This document shows, in pieces, positions 13,241-25,487 of a stretch of 64,000 nucleotides of DNA. Position 1 is the first letter of the stretch; each line of letters starts with the position of its first letter. The notes under the pieces were generated by a model. That model did no database searches and had not been told where the DNA came from. It was given only the letters and a program-made list of their open reading frames with translations. This DNA comes from Epiperipatus broadwayi (lineage: Eukaryota > Onychophora > Udeonychophora > Euonychophora > Peripatidae), in contig JAQFVV010000031.1 in the NCBI GenBank assembly GCA_028023455.1, positions 1,366,001-1,430,000 of the forward strand. The letters run 5' to 3'. The translations under genes were made by a program, and so were the position numbers.

Positions 13241-16200
13241 TTTTAAAAGCTTATATAGCAAAAGAAATGGTCATTAAACTAATTTAATATTTTTGTAAAT
13301 TTTCATTCTTTTTTAAATTTTATATATATATATGAGAATATTTAGTCATTAATACAAAAGGATTGTGTTCTGAATAATTTACTAGATGCTGGGCATGCAA
13401 ATTGAAAGATGTTGAAGGAGATTTAATCTTACTTAAAACCAGACTATTTGGGAGATAAAAGAGTAGCAGCACTTAAAATGACTATAGTTAATTCATGAAT
13501 TACAAAAAAAAACTAGTTTATAATATACCTTTGGGTGAACCATTAAGATAATCTACCCCATAACATCATTTAATATATTTTTGGCAGCCCAACTTTGACA
13601 TAGATTAACAAGTTGCCTCATCAATTTATCTCAAAAATCCATCTAATAAAAATATTTTTTCTAGATTTTAAACTATTTACTTATTTTTTAATTTTTTTGA
13701 AATATGAATCTCTCATTGCATAACTTTTATAAATTCCTATATTCTGAAAATTAGTTTGAAAATTGTTAATTGATATGGGATAACTCTAACAAATGAGCTT
13801 ACTAGATAAACTACATAAAAGCTTTTTTTAATACTTAATCGAGAATAAACCGAGTATCTTCAGCATAACAAACTAGGATATATACTCCTGTGTGGCAAAA
13901 TCAGGAATAATCTATGAGTTATAATTGTCCTAAGTTTTTTAATTTTAATTTTTTGTATTATTTTAAATTATGTATTTATCTACAATGCCTAATTTTGAAA
14001 AAAAAAATTGAATTAGCTAAATCTTTATTTTTTACAATTTAAAATAATCAATAATTTAATGTAAATGGTTTTCTGATCTATAAACACTATTTTAAAATAA
14101 AATGTACAAATTTTTTATATGATTCAAAATTTTTAGATGCTGTAAACTTTGGAGTAGAGGTGCTAATTATTAGAAAACACAGAGAATGAAAAATTATTGA
14201 AAATTGTACAATTGAAAATTATTATATCTTATTAAAATTCAAGGCTCTGTATAAATTGAGAATTATAAAATGGCAAATTTGGAAGCTAAAGATTTCTGGA
14301 TCAATTCTGAATAAAATAAGGGGGGAAATCTGTTTGATCAACTGACTATATTTGCTATGCTTCTTTAGCCAATTAGCTGGCTGCTTGAACATCATATTAT
14401 CTCTAAATCATTAATTCATACAATTAATATTAATTAAAATGCAATTACTGGTATTATAATACCATTAACTTGACATCCCTTGTTGCCAAAAACTTTTCAG
14501 GTTAGCAACTTTGGGAGATTAAAAATAATTCAACAATACAATTCTTAGCTTTCATTCAGCATAAATTTTCTATGTCTTGAATGCACAAGTACTTTGTTGG
14601 AAAATTAAATATTAAATTTAATATGTATTGTAATGAAGACAACGATTGTGGGAGAAGTGGGGAGTTTATCTATAATTCAATTGATATAAAGTTTAAAATA
14701 GTTTTTCAAAATACATTTTGATGAAAAAAGTATGGGAACTGATAACTTAATTTTTATCTATTATTATTATTATTATTATTTTGATTATACAAAAATGAAA
14801 ATACAAAATATATATTGTAGCATTATATTTTGATACCAATGTTGCCACGGTCTAAAAAGTATGAATTGTTAAAAAAATTTCTGAATAGGATGATCAAATG
14901 ATAGATATGAAACCAAGTGTCAACTTCCACAAGATTATTTGCAGGAAGTTAATTGTTTTTTTTTTTAGATTTCAAATATTAGTTTTTTGCACATTTTCAA
15001 ATATTAAATATTGCATTTCTTTATAACAATTTAAAAACAATTAGGGAATCGCTTTAGCGATGGCTATAAATCTAGGTACAAGTAGAATAGCACTTGTGAA
15101 TAAACAGTAATGAGATCATAAATAGGCAAATTTTGCTAAATTGGAATATTTGCAACAAATTTAAAATGAATAAATTGTCAATTAAATCAGCAGAAGTGCT
15201 AATAATTACAAATATATAAATTTTTTGTTACATTTACATATAAGTATGAGGGCGCATGTGTAAATAATATTCACAAAATTAGAAAAATATACTAGAAAGA
15301 TTAACAAAACAGTTACTGAAATTTTAGAATAATTAAATGTTTAAATTTAATAAATATTTCTAAAATAACAGAAAACATAATGAAATTATTGATGTTAAAA
15401 TATTATAAAATTTTATTGATCTAATAATGTTTATTGACAAATATTTATTGCTCTAATAAGGTTTATTAGTAAATGAATAAATGCATTTTCATTTATTTGT
15501 TTATAGGAAATTGATGTTAAACATTTTTATTATTATTATTTTATATTTCAAAATGAATACACTTTCCCGACCATTGAGAGAAAAAACTATAGATCTCATT
15601 GATTATTTACATTACTATAGAGATGCACCAGAAATCAACTACAAGGAGAGATGCACTGTGGAAAAATTTGACATCATAGGAGAAAACCTATAAATATCAA
15701 TAAATTAAAATGTGAAGTCAATTTATAAAATTTTCAGTGTATTGTAAGCTCTTGTTTTTATCAAAATTGCCATTTTTATACCTGCCTACTCTAGGATGAT
15801 GGTGTAAATAAAACATTATCTAGGAGTCTACCTTAGACAGATTCATCAGATCTCTACTCTATATCAATAGCAGTGATGGATATATGTTAAACTAAAATAT
15901 AAAAGGGAAAACACTTTTTTTTTAATTTTTCAGTTAAGAAAATTTGAAATTTGCAATATTGAAATTCTAGAATATCCGACTAAATTTGCTTCAAGGAGTA
16001 AACAGCTAAATTGTGTTTCTCCAAATTTCAAATGAATATGCTTTCAATATGTCTTCCAATCAAAATTTGATTATCCCAGAATCTTAGCTAGCAAAGGAAG
16101 CTTTTGGTGAAGGATATTGGAAATGCCTCATATATAAAGGAATGAATAATATATTATTGAATAAAAACTATTGAAATAAGTTTTTTTTAAAAAAATTATC

Positions 16201-17820
16201 ATAAACATGAAAGCGATAAAGTGACCAGAGTAGTTGTTTTGACAAAAAGTTACTTAAAGATTTTATGTGTTTATATATGAAACTATTAAAAGGATTAAGG
16301 AGGTTAAACAAATTCAAAATATACATTTCATATTTGAGATAAATATTTTTCAAAAATGGATTAATTGTGATAATTTTAATCTTCAGTAAACTTGAATAAT
16401 AGTGCAATAAATCATTAAATGTATTATCGTTTGCAAGTCCTATCATTGATAAATTTGGGTTAGATATTGGTTTGCTATATAAACTTTATATGAACAATGT
16501 ATTAGTTAGTTACATTTTTATGAATAGTTTAATAAATTATTAGAGTAATAAATATATCAAATCTAACCATAAAGCTCCATTGGAAATCTAGGTAGTATAT
16601 TTTGTATTCAATATTTAAGGATATAGTATGATAGATAAGTGAGAATGAATACAAATTAAATCTTTGTTAGTGGAAAGATATTGCATTTTTTTAACTATCA
16701 TTTTAAATTTATTTAAAATATAAATATTAAAAGTTATATTTTATCATTTGGGTTATTCTTTTAAAGTATCTTTGTCGACCTATGTTTGAGTAAAACTATC
16801 TAGAAGAAGTAGTACATTTTCAGGATAAAGGTATTTATATTTGGTTCACCAAATACTATGTGTTAAAATATATGCTATAATTAATTTAAAATTACGAGTT
16901 GAGATTTGCTTCTGTAATATGATTTATAGACCAGTTCCACTAGCATGGTGGAGAAGTATTCAAATACTCTATTGCATAGGTGTTTGTAAAATAAACTTTA
17001 TAAACAGTAATAAAATTTGAATTCAAACTCGAGTGGATAAAGAAAGTCACAAATATGTAAGTATTAAATTTATAGTTTTAATATACTTAATTCGATTATA
17101 TGTTCAAAGTAAAAGTAGGATGAAATATTGCAATCCATCTCCTATAAAATATTGTATTGTCCCACATACCGTGAGTTTATTCATCAAATATAGATATAAT
17201 CAATACAACATATACACTTTTAAAAAGAGCCGAAAACATTTATCTTTAATATTTGTTGTCATACGGAGATATTTCATATCATAAATATTTATCTTTAATA
17301 TTTGCTGTCATATAGTGCTGACTTGTATTTATTATTATATTAATGTATTATTTACATGAAATAAACAATTTTGTTATTTTTGTTAAGTATATGGTATTAT
17401 TCTTTAATCGTCATTTTGATACCATTTAATTCAGGCCAAGCTATCATACTGCTGATTCATTTAAGGTTACTTAAATATTTTTATTATATTTGCTATTTGA
17501 ATCCAATAAGTGAAAAGTAGAATGCATGCATAAAAATCCTGATACGCATATTCATCTTGATAGTAGTAAATGTTTATTAAATAAAAGCCCTAAGATAATT
17601 ATTACGGTAAGTCTTAATGAATATTTATTAATAGAAACTCTAAGATGATAAAGTCAATGAATATATAAAACAAAATTATGTGAGTATGAAATCATTTAGT
17701 AATAAACCAGTGATGGTTTAAATATTATAAAAATTAAATGTTATATTTTAAAAGTTTAGTAGTTAATATTTAAATCCCTGAAAAATTATATATTTACATT
17801 GATTATTTATTTTGTTTGAA
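13241..17820. other. AT-rich spacer, no gene seen
   Basis: About 4.6 kb of A+T-rich DNA. It holds a (TTA)n run at 14759-14782 and short degenerate direct repeats near 15340-15480 (units with TTTATTG and CTAATAA) and 17239-17312 (two copies of ATTTATCTTTAATATTTG). Open frames at 15481-15693 (+) and 16168-16446 (-) match nothing I recognise and have the base use of the surrounding spacer. Confidence 0.55.
14759..14782. repeat. (TTA)n microsatellite
   Basis: Eight uninterrupted copies of the trinucleotide. Confidence 0.9.
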
Positions 17821-17825
17821 AATCG

Positions 17826-17990
17826 AGTGAGTGCGTTCAAGTGAATTAGTCTTATAAAGGCTCAACCGTATGCGAAAGCGTTTTCAATTTATATAACGTA
17901 ACCGGAAGTGCGTTTTCTGTTTGTCTTGCTCTGATTTTCGTTTTAGCACAGTTAATCTCTTATTTTCCGAGTCTTTTCCAAACAAGGTTA
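17826..17990 (+). promoter_or_regulatory. CpG-dense segment with an exact ETS site, candidate promoter
   Basis: In otherwise CpG-poor DNA this 165-bp stretch holds about ten CpGs. It contains ACCGGAAGTG at 17901-17910, the consensus of GABP/ELK-type ETS factors, which is frequent in animal housekeeping promoters. Downstream, AACAAG/GTTAGA near 17982 looks like a splice donor, so a non-coding first exon of about 80 bp reading rightwards is possible. No coding exon is recognised nearby, so this is inference only. Confidence 0.35.
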
Positions 17991-19400
17991 GATTGAGAGG
18001 TTACAATATATATACACTAAATACTAGCTGATATATATGTTCTTGTATGGACTGTTTATCTTGAGAAACAAATGTTCATTCTAAATAAAAATAGGTTATA
18101 ATATATGAATATATTAATAAGCATAATGGATTTATGATTGAGGGGTATATAAGTTAATTACTTTTTTAAAATACTTATACCTCATGTGAAGCCACTTTTC
18201 TATATATAGCAGCCATAAGAATTACTTTGTATTCACAATTTGATTAAGTTCAAACAAAGTTAAACTTAAAATATTCAAATTTTTGAATGCATATTTTTAC
18301 CTTGGAAGTTTACTCATTAATAAAAGCAAAGTTAAATATTTTCTGAGAGCCATGCTATAGACAAGTAAAAGCCCCATTAAAATTAATATACTATTGCTTC
18401 CTGTGTTGTATGGCAAAAATATTGTTATAATCATATTTTCTTTGCATTGTTTTCTTGAATACATATTTTAGCCTTTGCAAGTGAGGTGACAAGTAACATT
18501 AAATTCAATTTGTAAATGTTTATGTGGTGCATTTCCCCCATCCTCAAATGCAATGAACCTTTATTTGAGATTTTGCCATAGCGATTATTATCAATTTGTA
18601 ATCATTATTTTGATTAATGATCAACAATTCATTATTCTTAATATCATAGGATAGTAAATGAAGAGAACATCATTTTAAACTAACATGGCAATATTCATGC
18701 CAAAAAAGTACAGCCTAGCATAAAATTTATTCCTTATATTTAATAATTGTATTTTTATTATACAGATAAAATATTATTCTACTTACCTCATTTTCATCCA
18801 GTATTCTGACAATTTATTAATATCCATGATAAATAAGACTTTTTATTGTAAATGGCAAAAAAAAAAGCAAAAAAATAAATAAATACAAATTTCATTTACT
18901 ACAATATCATATACAATAAAAAGTGGGTTAATAATAAATTTTATACATTAGTAAAATATATTCAAACAAGAATTCCATCAAGGCAAAATACTCTCATCTT
19001 AAAGTTAAATCATTTTCATTAAAACAAAAAAAAGTAAAAAAAATATTTCATGCATTATATAGTAAATAATAAACTTAATATAATTAAATGCTAAACATAA
19101 TTTAAATATATCACATATTTGTTTAATTCTTGTTGAGTACTTTTGCAATTTGTTCCTGTCATATTCAAATTATTGGTGACCTTCATCATGGATCGTAAAA
19201 AATATCAGCAAAAAAATATTATAGAAATTACATTCAGTTCAAACTATAATCGTATACAACAAGATATACTAATTGTTGTGTTCGGCTGAATTGCAGGTTT
19301 CAGACTCAAACCAACAATAATATTAAAAACTATAAACATTCTCTATTTAGTAATCAATAAATATAATGTGACATATAACTTTGTCAATAATGAGTTGGCC
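17991..19400. other. AT-rich spacer, no feature recognised
   Basis: No open frame, terminal repeat or known repeat could be supported. Poly-A and AT stretches dominate from 18840 to 19100. Confidence 0.5.
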
Positions 19401-19419
19401 ATGCTGAATAACTGGACTC

Positions 19420-19910
19420 ACTTCCAGCTGTATATTTAGCTTGCCTCATGAGTTCTAGTCTAAACTCTTCCAACAAAAACAGCTTGCCTCAAGTCTGCCA
19501 AAGTTGTAACGGCTTCCAATCCCATATGGACATGCCTTACTGCATAAATGTATTGGTAGTGATTATAATAGAAACACTTTTGCTGTAGGAAGTGGTTTCA
19601 ATGGAAAGCACATTCAGTCATTCAGGTAGACAAACATTCTCTGCCTTGCCTCCAAAAAAGCTGACTATTTATTGCCAGATTCCCTCCATTAATGGCAGAA
19701 GTTGGATTCAGAGAGCCTAACCAATGTTAGGATTTTATATACATGTTTACACCTTGGCCATACTTGTTTTTACCCTTTGGCCATGTTTATACATGGTTGT
19801 CCACATTTTACACATTGGTTAGTAGCAACAAGTGCTCAATCTGATCAGATAAGGAATCTGGACTAGTCCACTTCTAAAGGCAAGGTCAGATATGACTCTA
19901 ATAGTAAATT
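19420..19910. repeat. Repeat C, copy 1 (unclassified interspersed repeat)
   Basis: This stretch aligns by eye with 29985-30440 in the same orientation. Shared blocks include CTTCCAG near the start, CTGACTATTTATTGCCAGAT (19668), TGGATTCAG (19711), a GCTCAA(T/C)C block (19833) and GGACTAGTCCA with GGCAAGGT near 19860-19890. It is more G+C-rich than its surroundings, and no frame is conserved between the copies. The element class is unknown. Confidence 0.6.
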
Positions 19911-19919
19911 TTTAAATGT

Positions 19920-21040
19920 TAACATCCCCTCAAAAACAATTTTTATTTAACTAATTTTTAACCAATGTTTCTGTGAGTGCACAAACTTTTAAGTGCCTAA
20001 TAAGACAAAGTGCATTATCCTATACTAAATCAATATTGACAACAACAAAAAAAAAGTATTTAAAAATATGTACATTATTAAACTTCCAACAATCAATTGT
20101 ACATTATATCTATTTATCTAATTTTTATTTGATTGCAATTGCATTTATGTAAAACAAATAAAATCATAAATATAGACAAAAAAATTAACATCATTGCAGA
20201 AAATAAATTCAAAGTTTTATTGGTTTAGAAAATTACAAAAATTTTAAAAATGTTAATAATTGAACATAAAATGTACCAAAAATAAAATTTTAATTATACA
20301 TTTTTTTTCTATGCAAGTCATTTTAAATTAACAAATCATGATTCAGGGAATAGCATTCTCAGTATATATAAGATTCATAATGATAGACTATAAATTGAGA
20401 AATTAGCATTAATAGATTTTTTTAAAAATAAATAAATGCAGCAACTGAAATGTTTTTATTATAACATACTTACCCATTGATTAATACTTTTTTGTATTAT
20501 TGATATATTTAATAAAATATTTATTAATTATTATTATTTTTTCAATTTTAAGCTTTATATTTTTAATTAGTTTTTTTAGATATTTTATATATTTTGAATT
20601 TTAGATAATAAATTATTTTTTTTGCCATAGAAAATCATTATAACATTGCTAATTTTTTATATAATATTTTTTATTTATATGACATTTTAGAAAAGCAAAT
20701 GAACTTGGCTATCCATAGTGGGAGTAGATCAATAATTAAGTATAATCAGTATTAATCATCTATGTAGAAAATTGGGCCTAACTAATAATATTCAAAAGAT
20801 AAGTTTTATTTTTTCAAATCACATTTTTAAAGAGCTTTAGCAGAATCATTTATTTTTCCAAAAAATAATTAACATTAAAAAAAAAAAAAAATTCAAGTTG
20901 CCAATGAGAGAATCATTTATTTAAAAACAAAAGAAGATAAGATGAAAATAAATAAGTAAATACCTCAAAGCAGAAAATAAAAATCAATAAAGTTTACATT
21001 TAATCATTGGTAAAAAAACAAACAAACAACAAACAGCTTA
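19920..21040. other. AT-rich spacer, no feature recognised
   Basis: Only A+T-rich DNA with homopolymer tracts; nothing assignable. Confidence 0.5.
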
Positions 21041-21045
21041 TATAC

Positions 21046-21171
21046 ATTATGATCATATTAAATAGTGCTATCACACTTATAACGTAAAGCTGTATAATTA
21101 ATATCAATTAGTCCATTAATTATACAACTTTACGTTATAAGTGTGATAGCACTATTTAATATTATCATAAT
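21046..21171. repeat. Near-perfect hairpin (57-bp arms)
   Basis: Positions 21046-21102 are the reverse complement of 21115-21171 with very few mismatches, around a 12-base loop (ATCAATTAGTCC). The arms include AACGTAAAG and CACACTTATAACG. High arm identity in old, mutated surroundings points to a recent origin. It could be a tiny fold-back MITE or a structured RNA. No clear target duplication was seen. Confidence 0.8.
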
Positions 21172-22720
21172 TTGGACAAGTGTAAAGTTATAAATCTACA
21201 AGTTATTACTTATATACATTAGTAAATACAGCTCATATGATTATTGCATAGCATAGGATATGGCAGCTTTTTGTTCCTACAATTTGCCCTTTTGGTAAAA
21301 CCAGAAAGTAAATCAACATAAAACCTTTCCTATAATTTATATGTGAATAAAAAAAACATCCCAAATTTTTTTATTAGTTTTTGAGTTATAAGTGAATAGA
21401 TGAACATATTCTCACTTTATTTTATTATATCTAATAGATTAAAATTTATATATATGTTTTATCTTTCACCAACATTTACATTAATTTTAAGTATATTTAT
21501 ATATTGTATACACATACATTCGTATATTTATTTTAATGTAATGATAAATAAATTAAAATTAACGTCTGGGTTTCCCATTTATTTTTTTCCCTCCTAATTC
21601 TATTTTTAAAAATTGTTGCAAAGTTCATGTCAGTTGAACTAGAAATATATCATCATCTGCCAATCTCTGTCATTAATTCTTTAGGTGTGTAATTGTTTGA
21701 ATAGTTTTCTTGTGGCCAATTTAATAACATTTTCATGCATTTTATTTTAACAAATTAATCTTTATGGTTCAGCACATCTTTACATTCTTAAAAAAAAAAT
21801 TGTCACAAAATATAAATTTAATAATAAAGAGTAATCTAATATGAAAAAGGAATAATAAATTGAAATACGGAATCAGAGCAATAGGTTTCATTTTAGTCTT
21901 CAGGCTATAAAAATATATTTTAAAATAAAAAATATTTTCATTCTGTTTCTATCAATAAATTGAATTTTTCTAAATAATACTTTCAAACAAGGAAACTATT
22001 TTTTCAAATATTAAGATACATTTATAATTTTTTAAAAACGACAAAAAATAACAGCTAAGATATTTATAAAGGCATCCCCTCCCCCCTTTGCCATTAATGA
22101 CTTCCTGTCTGACAGTATTACACTTTCCTTGACTTGTAATTTTTTTTGAAAACCAAATATATATATTTAAACAAAATCTTAATCTAACCATCATATATTA
22201 CCAAAAAGGAAATATTTCATTTAGTTTTATAGAAATAAAATTAAATATATTAATAAACTATGTACAAACTTATGATTTTCAATTTCAAAATTCAAATAAA
22301 AGTCAGAATCATACAAACCAGACCATTTTAAATACAATATATTTTAATTTGAAAATATGCCCCCTCTACTTTGTTCTTTATTCTGAATAATACTTACATG
22401 TAATGACTTTAGTTGTATTTATTATTATACCAACATACTTTCAGTTCAAGTTTTTGCTATCACATGAATGCAAAACCATCAAATGAATGCTATAAGTAGC
22501 TGCAGTTGAACTACTCTAAGCCAAACAATTGCAGTGCCACAAAATCAAATAAATGAATTTAAATGGGCATCAAGAAAGTTAAGGAAGTTTTTATTTGCTT
22601 CATACAATAGTATACTAAGTAAAAACCTCTTTTATTTTTTGCTGGAAAAAATAAAATCGAATAAGTCAAAATGTAAATACGATGCTCTTGCCAATTATGT
22701 TATTATTAATTTACAGTATT
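21172..22720. other. AT-rich spacer, no feature recognised
   Basis: Chance open frames at 21400-21597 (+), 21970-22194 (-) and 22534-22731 (+) resemble no family I know and follow local base composition. No repeat boundary seen before 22725. Confidence 0.5.
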
Positions 22721-22804
22721 ATTATTTATAGATATAATAAACACCTCCATACTTCCCCATTTTTTTTAAATTTCATATAAATAAAGATATAATAAAAGAC
22801 AAAT

Positions 22805-22858
22805 GCCACCCAAGATGCATTTCGTGCTGAACCAGCACTTATCAGTTGGCCCAGGTCA
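22805..22858 (-). ncRNA. Hammerhead ribozyme, repeat A left arm (core-mutated)
   Basis: Same motif as 23225-23279, on the other strand. Stem II (GTGCT/AGCAC), GAAA, the ATGCATC stem III and site, and the inner stem I (CCAA/TTGG) are all kept. The core box reads CTGATAA where CTGATGA is required. The changed G is one of the invariant catalytic residues of the hammerhead family, so this copy should be inactive. Confidence 0.7.
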
Positions 22859-23224
22859 CTATCTCTCATATACATCTTTATTATATGAAGAGTACAGTAT
22901 TTATCTAGAGTAAATTGTTACATTTTCATTTACCATTGTCAAATTTCCTCCACTCACAACTTTGACGCCATCCATTTCAGATAAATACAATAATGATTAT
23001 TAATAATCATTTTCGAAACTAGAGATTATTTCTAGCACAGATATAAACTTTAAAGTCAGTTAAAGATCGAAAATGATTGGTAATAATCACTATTATATTT
23101 ATCTGAAATGGATGACGTCAAAGTTGTTAGTGGAGGAAATTTGACAATAGTAAATGAAAATGTAACAATTTACTCTCGATAAATACTGTAATCTTCATAT
23201 AATAAAGATGTTTATGAGAGATAG

Positions 23225-23279
23225 TGATCTGGGCCAACTGATGAGTGCTAGTTCAGCACGAAATGCATCTTGGGGGTCA
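23225..23279 (+). ncRNA. Hammerhead ribozyme (type I-like), repeat A right arm
   Basis: All conserved parts are present in order. Outer stem I is TGATC (23225-23229) with GGTCA (23275-23279); inner stem I is CCAA (23234-23237) with TTGG (23270-23273), leaving an asymmetric internal loop. CTGATGA is at 23238-23244. Stem II is a perfect 5-bp GTGCT/AGCAC hairpin with an AGTTC loop. GAAA follows at 23260-23263, then a minimal stem III in ATGCAT and the cleavage C at 23269. Stem III has only two pairs and a two-base loop, as in animal hammerheads that work best as dimers; ATGCAT is self-complementary, which allows that. Predicted cut is after 23269. Confidence 0.8.
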
Positions 23280-23599
23280 TTTATCTTTTATTAAATCTTT
23301 ATTTATATGAATTCAAAAAGAATGGTGAAGTATGGATGTGTTTATTATATCTATAAAGATATTACCCATGGGAAAGAGAAAGGTGAATAACTTCGTGTGT
23401 GTATAAAATAAAAAAATCAGATATATTAATCTTTAACTGAGTTTAAAGTTTATATCTGTGCTAGAGATAATCTTTAGTTTCGAAAATGACTGGTAATAAT
23501 CATTATTATAATTATCCGAAATGGATGGCGTCAAAGTTGTGAGTGGAGGAAATTTGATAATGATAAATGAAAATGTAACAATTTACTTTTCCCCCCTCA

Positions 23600-24675
23600 T
23601 TTTAATTTCAAACTTGTGTATATATTATATTTCTTTATTTACTTCAATGAGTATGTATTCATGATTAAATAAACTATTACTTAAGTAAATCGTAACTTGC
23701 TAAAATAATAAAATCTGGCGGACATTATAAAAAGTCGGATTAATTATATTTTATTGTATTATTATTATTATTTTTTTGTCAAAAACAATATTTAAACAAC
23801 TCTGTTTGGCTTGTTTCATTTTCTTGATATGAAATATCATTTCTGAGACTTGTCAAAATTTCACAACGCAAGCATTACTTGATAAAAAAATTTCTACTGC
23901 AAACATTTCTGTATTTTGATTTTAAATGATATTTAGTAATTTGAAAAACAAAAAAGATTATATTTACATCTTTAATAACTTAAAACTAATAACGTACTAC
24001 TTCTTAAAAATAAAAAAAATTGGGGGTAAATCTTAGAATTAAGTTTGTATTATATATATAATGTCTATTTAAAAATAAACAGTAGATATTATTTAATGAA
24101 AATGGATGTGTAACTCTAGCACTCAGAAAAATATATAGAAGATGTTAAATAATATATTTTAAAGGTTTTGTTTTTATCCGTGTATCCTTCACCTTAGCTT
24201 AACCTTATAAGCCCAGAAATCAGACCAATCTCATTCACTGTGGATGTGTTTTGAAACAACTACTTTACTTTTTCAAGTGAGCAAGATGTCATAGGACATG
24301 TTATCGTTTAATGGAAATATATAGCTTTGGCATTCAAAAAAATTAATATATATATAGTAAATGTTAAATAATATATGTTTCAAATATTAAATATAAATGC
24401 TCTTCTGTTAGAAATAAATAATTACTTGGGAGTTCATAGAAACTTTGGGCACCAGAAGTGACAAAGTTGGTTCACAATCTATGGAATGTGAGCTTCAGAA
24501 CCTGCGATGTCTCTACTGCAAAAAACTATGCAAGATATTAAAAGTAATTGCTGTAATTGATCATGTGTGAATTTTATAGAAAATACAAGCATCTGTGAAA
24601 TTGGTGGTAATGTACAATAACAATCTTAATTTATTTAATATAAGAGTAATAATAAAATATTTTTGATTTCTTTTA
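23600..24675. other. AT-rich spacer with a weak direct repeat
   Basis: Degenerate copies of one AT-rich block (containing ATGTTAAATAATATAT) occur near 24100-24165 and 24310-24380. Nothing else recognised. Confidence 0.4.
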
Positions 24676-24828
24676 TTAAACATCACACAATCATCATTCT
24701 TTATGCTTACACAAGCTGTTTACACAGAGGCTAATCTTTCCATACAGTAGCACCACTCAGTGCAAGCCATAGTAACCAATGAATGCAAGAAGGTTTGTGC
24801 ATAAAATCTCCATCTAGTGCTTACTCAT

Positions 24829-24883
24829 TCAATATCTCCTGATTCGTTTCTAGCTTGTGGCTTTCATCAGTGAAGAACCTTGG
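24829..24883 (-). ncRNA. Hammerhead-like motif, repeat B left arm
   Basis: Minus-strand order: CCAA, TTCTTCA, CTGATGA, stem II AGC/GCT with a CACAA loop, GAAAC, GAATC, AGGAG, ATTG. Both invariant boxes are intact. Stem III has one pair and a mismatch, and the base of stem I has diverged (AGGAG rather than TGAG), so activity is doubtful. Confidence 0.5.
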
Positions 24884-25432
24884 TTCTAAGAGCATTGCAC
24901 CTAGATCTTAGAATCTAATGCAACCCTCCAGCAGCCACCTGTTACTTTATTAGCTAACTATAAAGCTTTGAGTCCAAAATGAAAACACAGAAATGTTTTC
25001 AATTCAAGTGCATTATCTTATATAGTTGTATAAATCTGAACTCCATTCAGCATCCATACTTTTTGGTTTCTTTGGTTCTTTAATAACCAGAGTCACTGTC
25101 ATCATACAGGGCAAGATTAATATTAAACCACTAAACATCACATGATTGGGTAAGCATAAAGAATGCTGATCATATGATGTTTAGTGCTTTAATGCCAATC
25201 CTGACCATTAGGATTATGGTGATTCTGGTTATTAAAGAACCAAAGACACCAAGAAGTATGGATTGCTGAACTGAGTTCAGATCTATGCAACTATACAAGC
25301 TATTGAGCTTGAATTTAAAACATTTCTGTGTTTTCATTTTGGAATCAAAGCTTTATAGTTAGCTAATAAAGCAAAAGATGGATGCTGGAGGGTTGCATTA
25401 GGTCCTAAGATCTAGGTTCAGTGCTCTCAGAT

Positions 25433-25487
25433 CCAAGGCTCCTCACTGATGAAAGTCATATGCTAAAAACTAGTCTGAGTATATTGG
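25433..25487 (+). ncRNA. Hammerhead-like motif, repeat B right arm
   Basis: CCAA (25433-25436) can pair with TTGG (25484-25487) and CTCA (25442-25445) with TGAG (25476-25479), giving a two-part stem I with an internal loop. CTGATGA is at 25446-25452. Stem II is AGT/GCT with one wobble. The second box reads AAAAC instead of GAAAC, losing an invariant G. The cleavage C would be 25475 in TAGTC. Structure kept, core damaged. Confidence 0.5.

Larger units (their letters stand above)
22725..23588. repeat. Repeat A fold-back plus tandem partial copy (hammerhead-bearing)
   Basis: Left arm 22725 to about 23016 is the reverse complement of right arm about 23067-23357; both outer ends read TTTATAGATATAATAAA inwards. 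A third, partial copy in the right-arm orientation runs about 23418-23588. TCGAAAATGA(T/C)TGG recurs at 23067 and 23480, a period of 413 bp. The third copy stops just before the ribozyme. The left arm extends further at its inner end than the right arm, matching the start of the third copy. Non-coding. Fits a retrozyme or Penelope-like terminal repeat. Confidence 0.8.

Noticed and set aside
16168-17284. Open frames 16168-16446 (-) and 17033-17284 (+)
   Set aside because: Amino-acid content follows AT-rich base composition; no motif, no repeat support.
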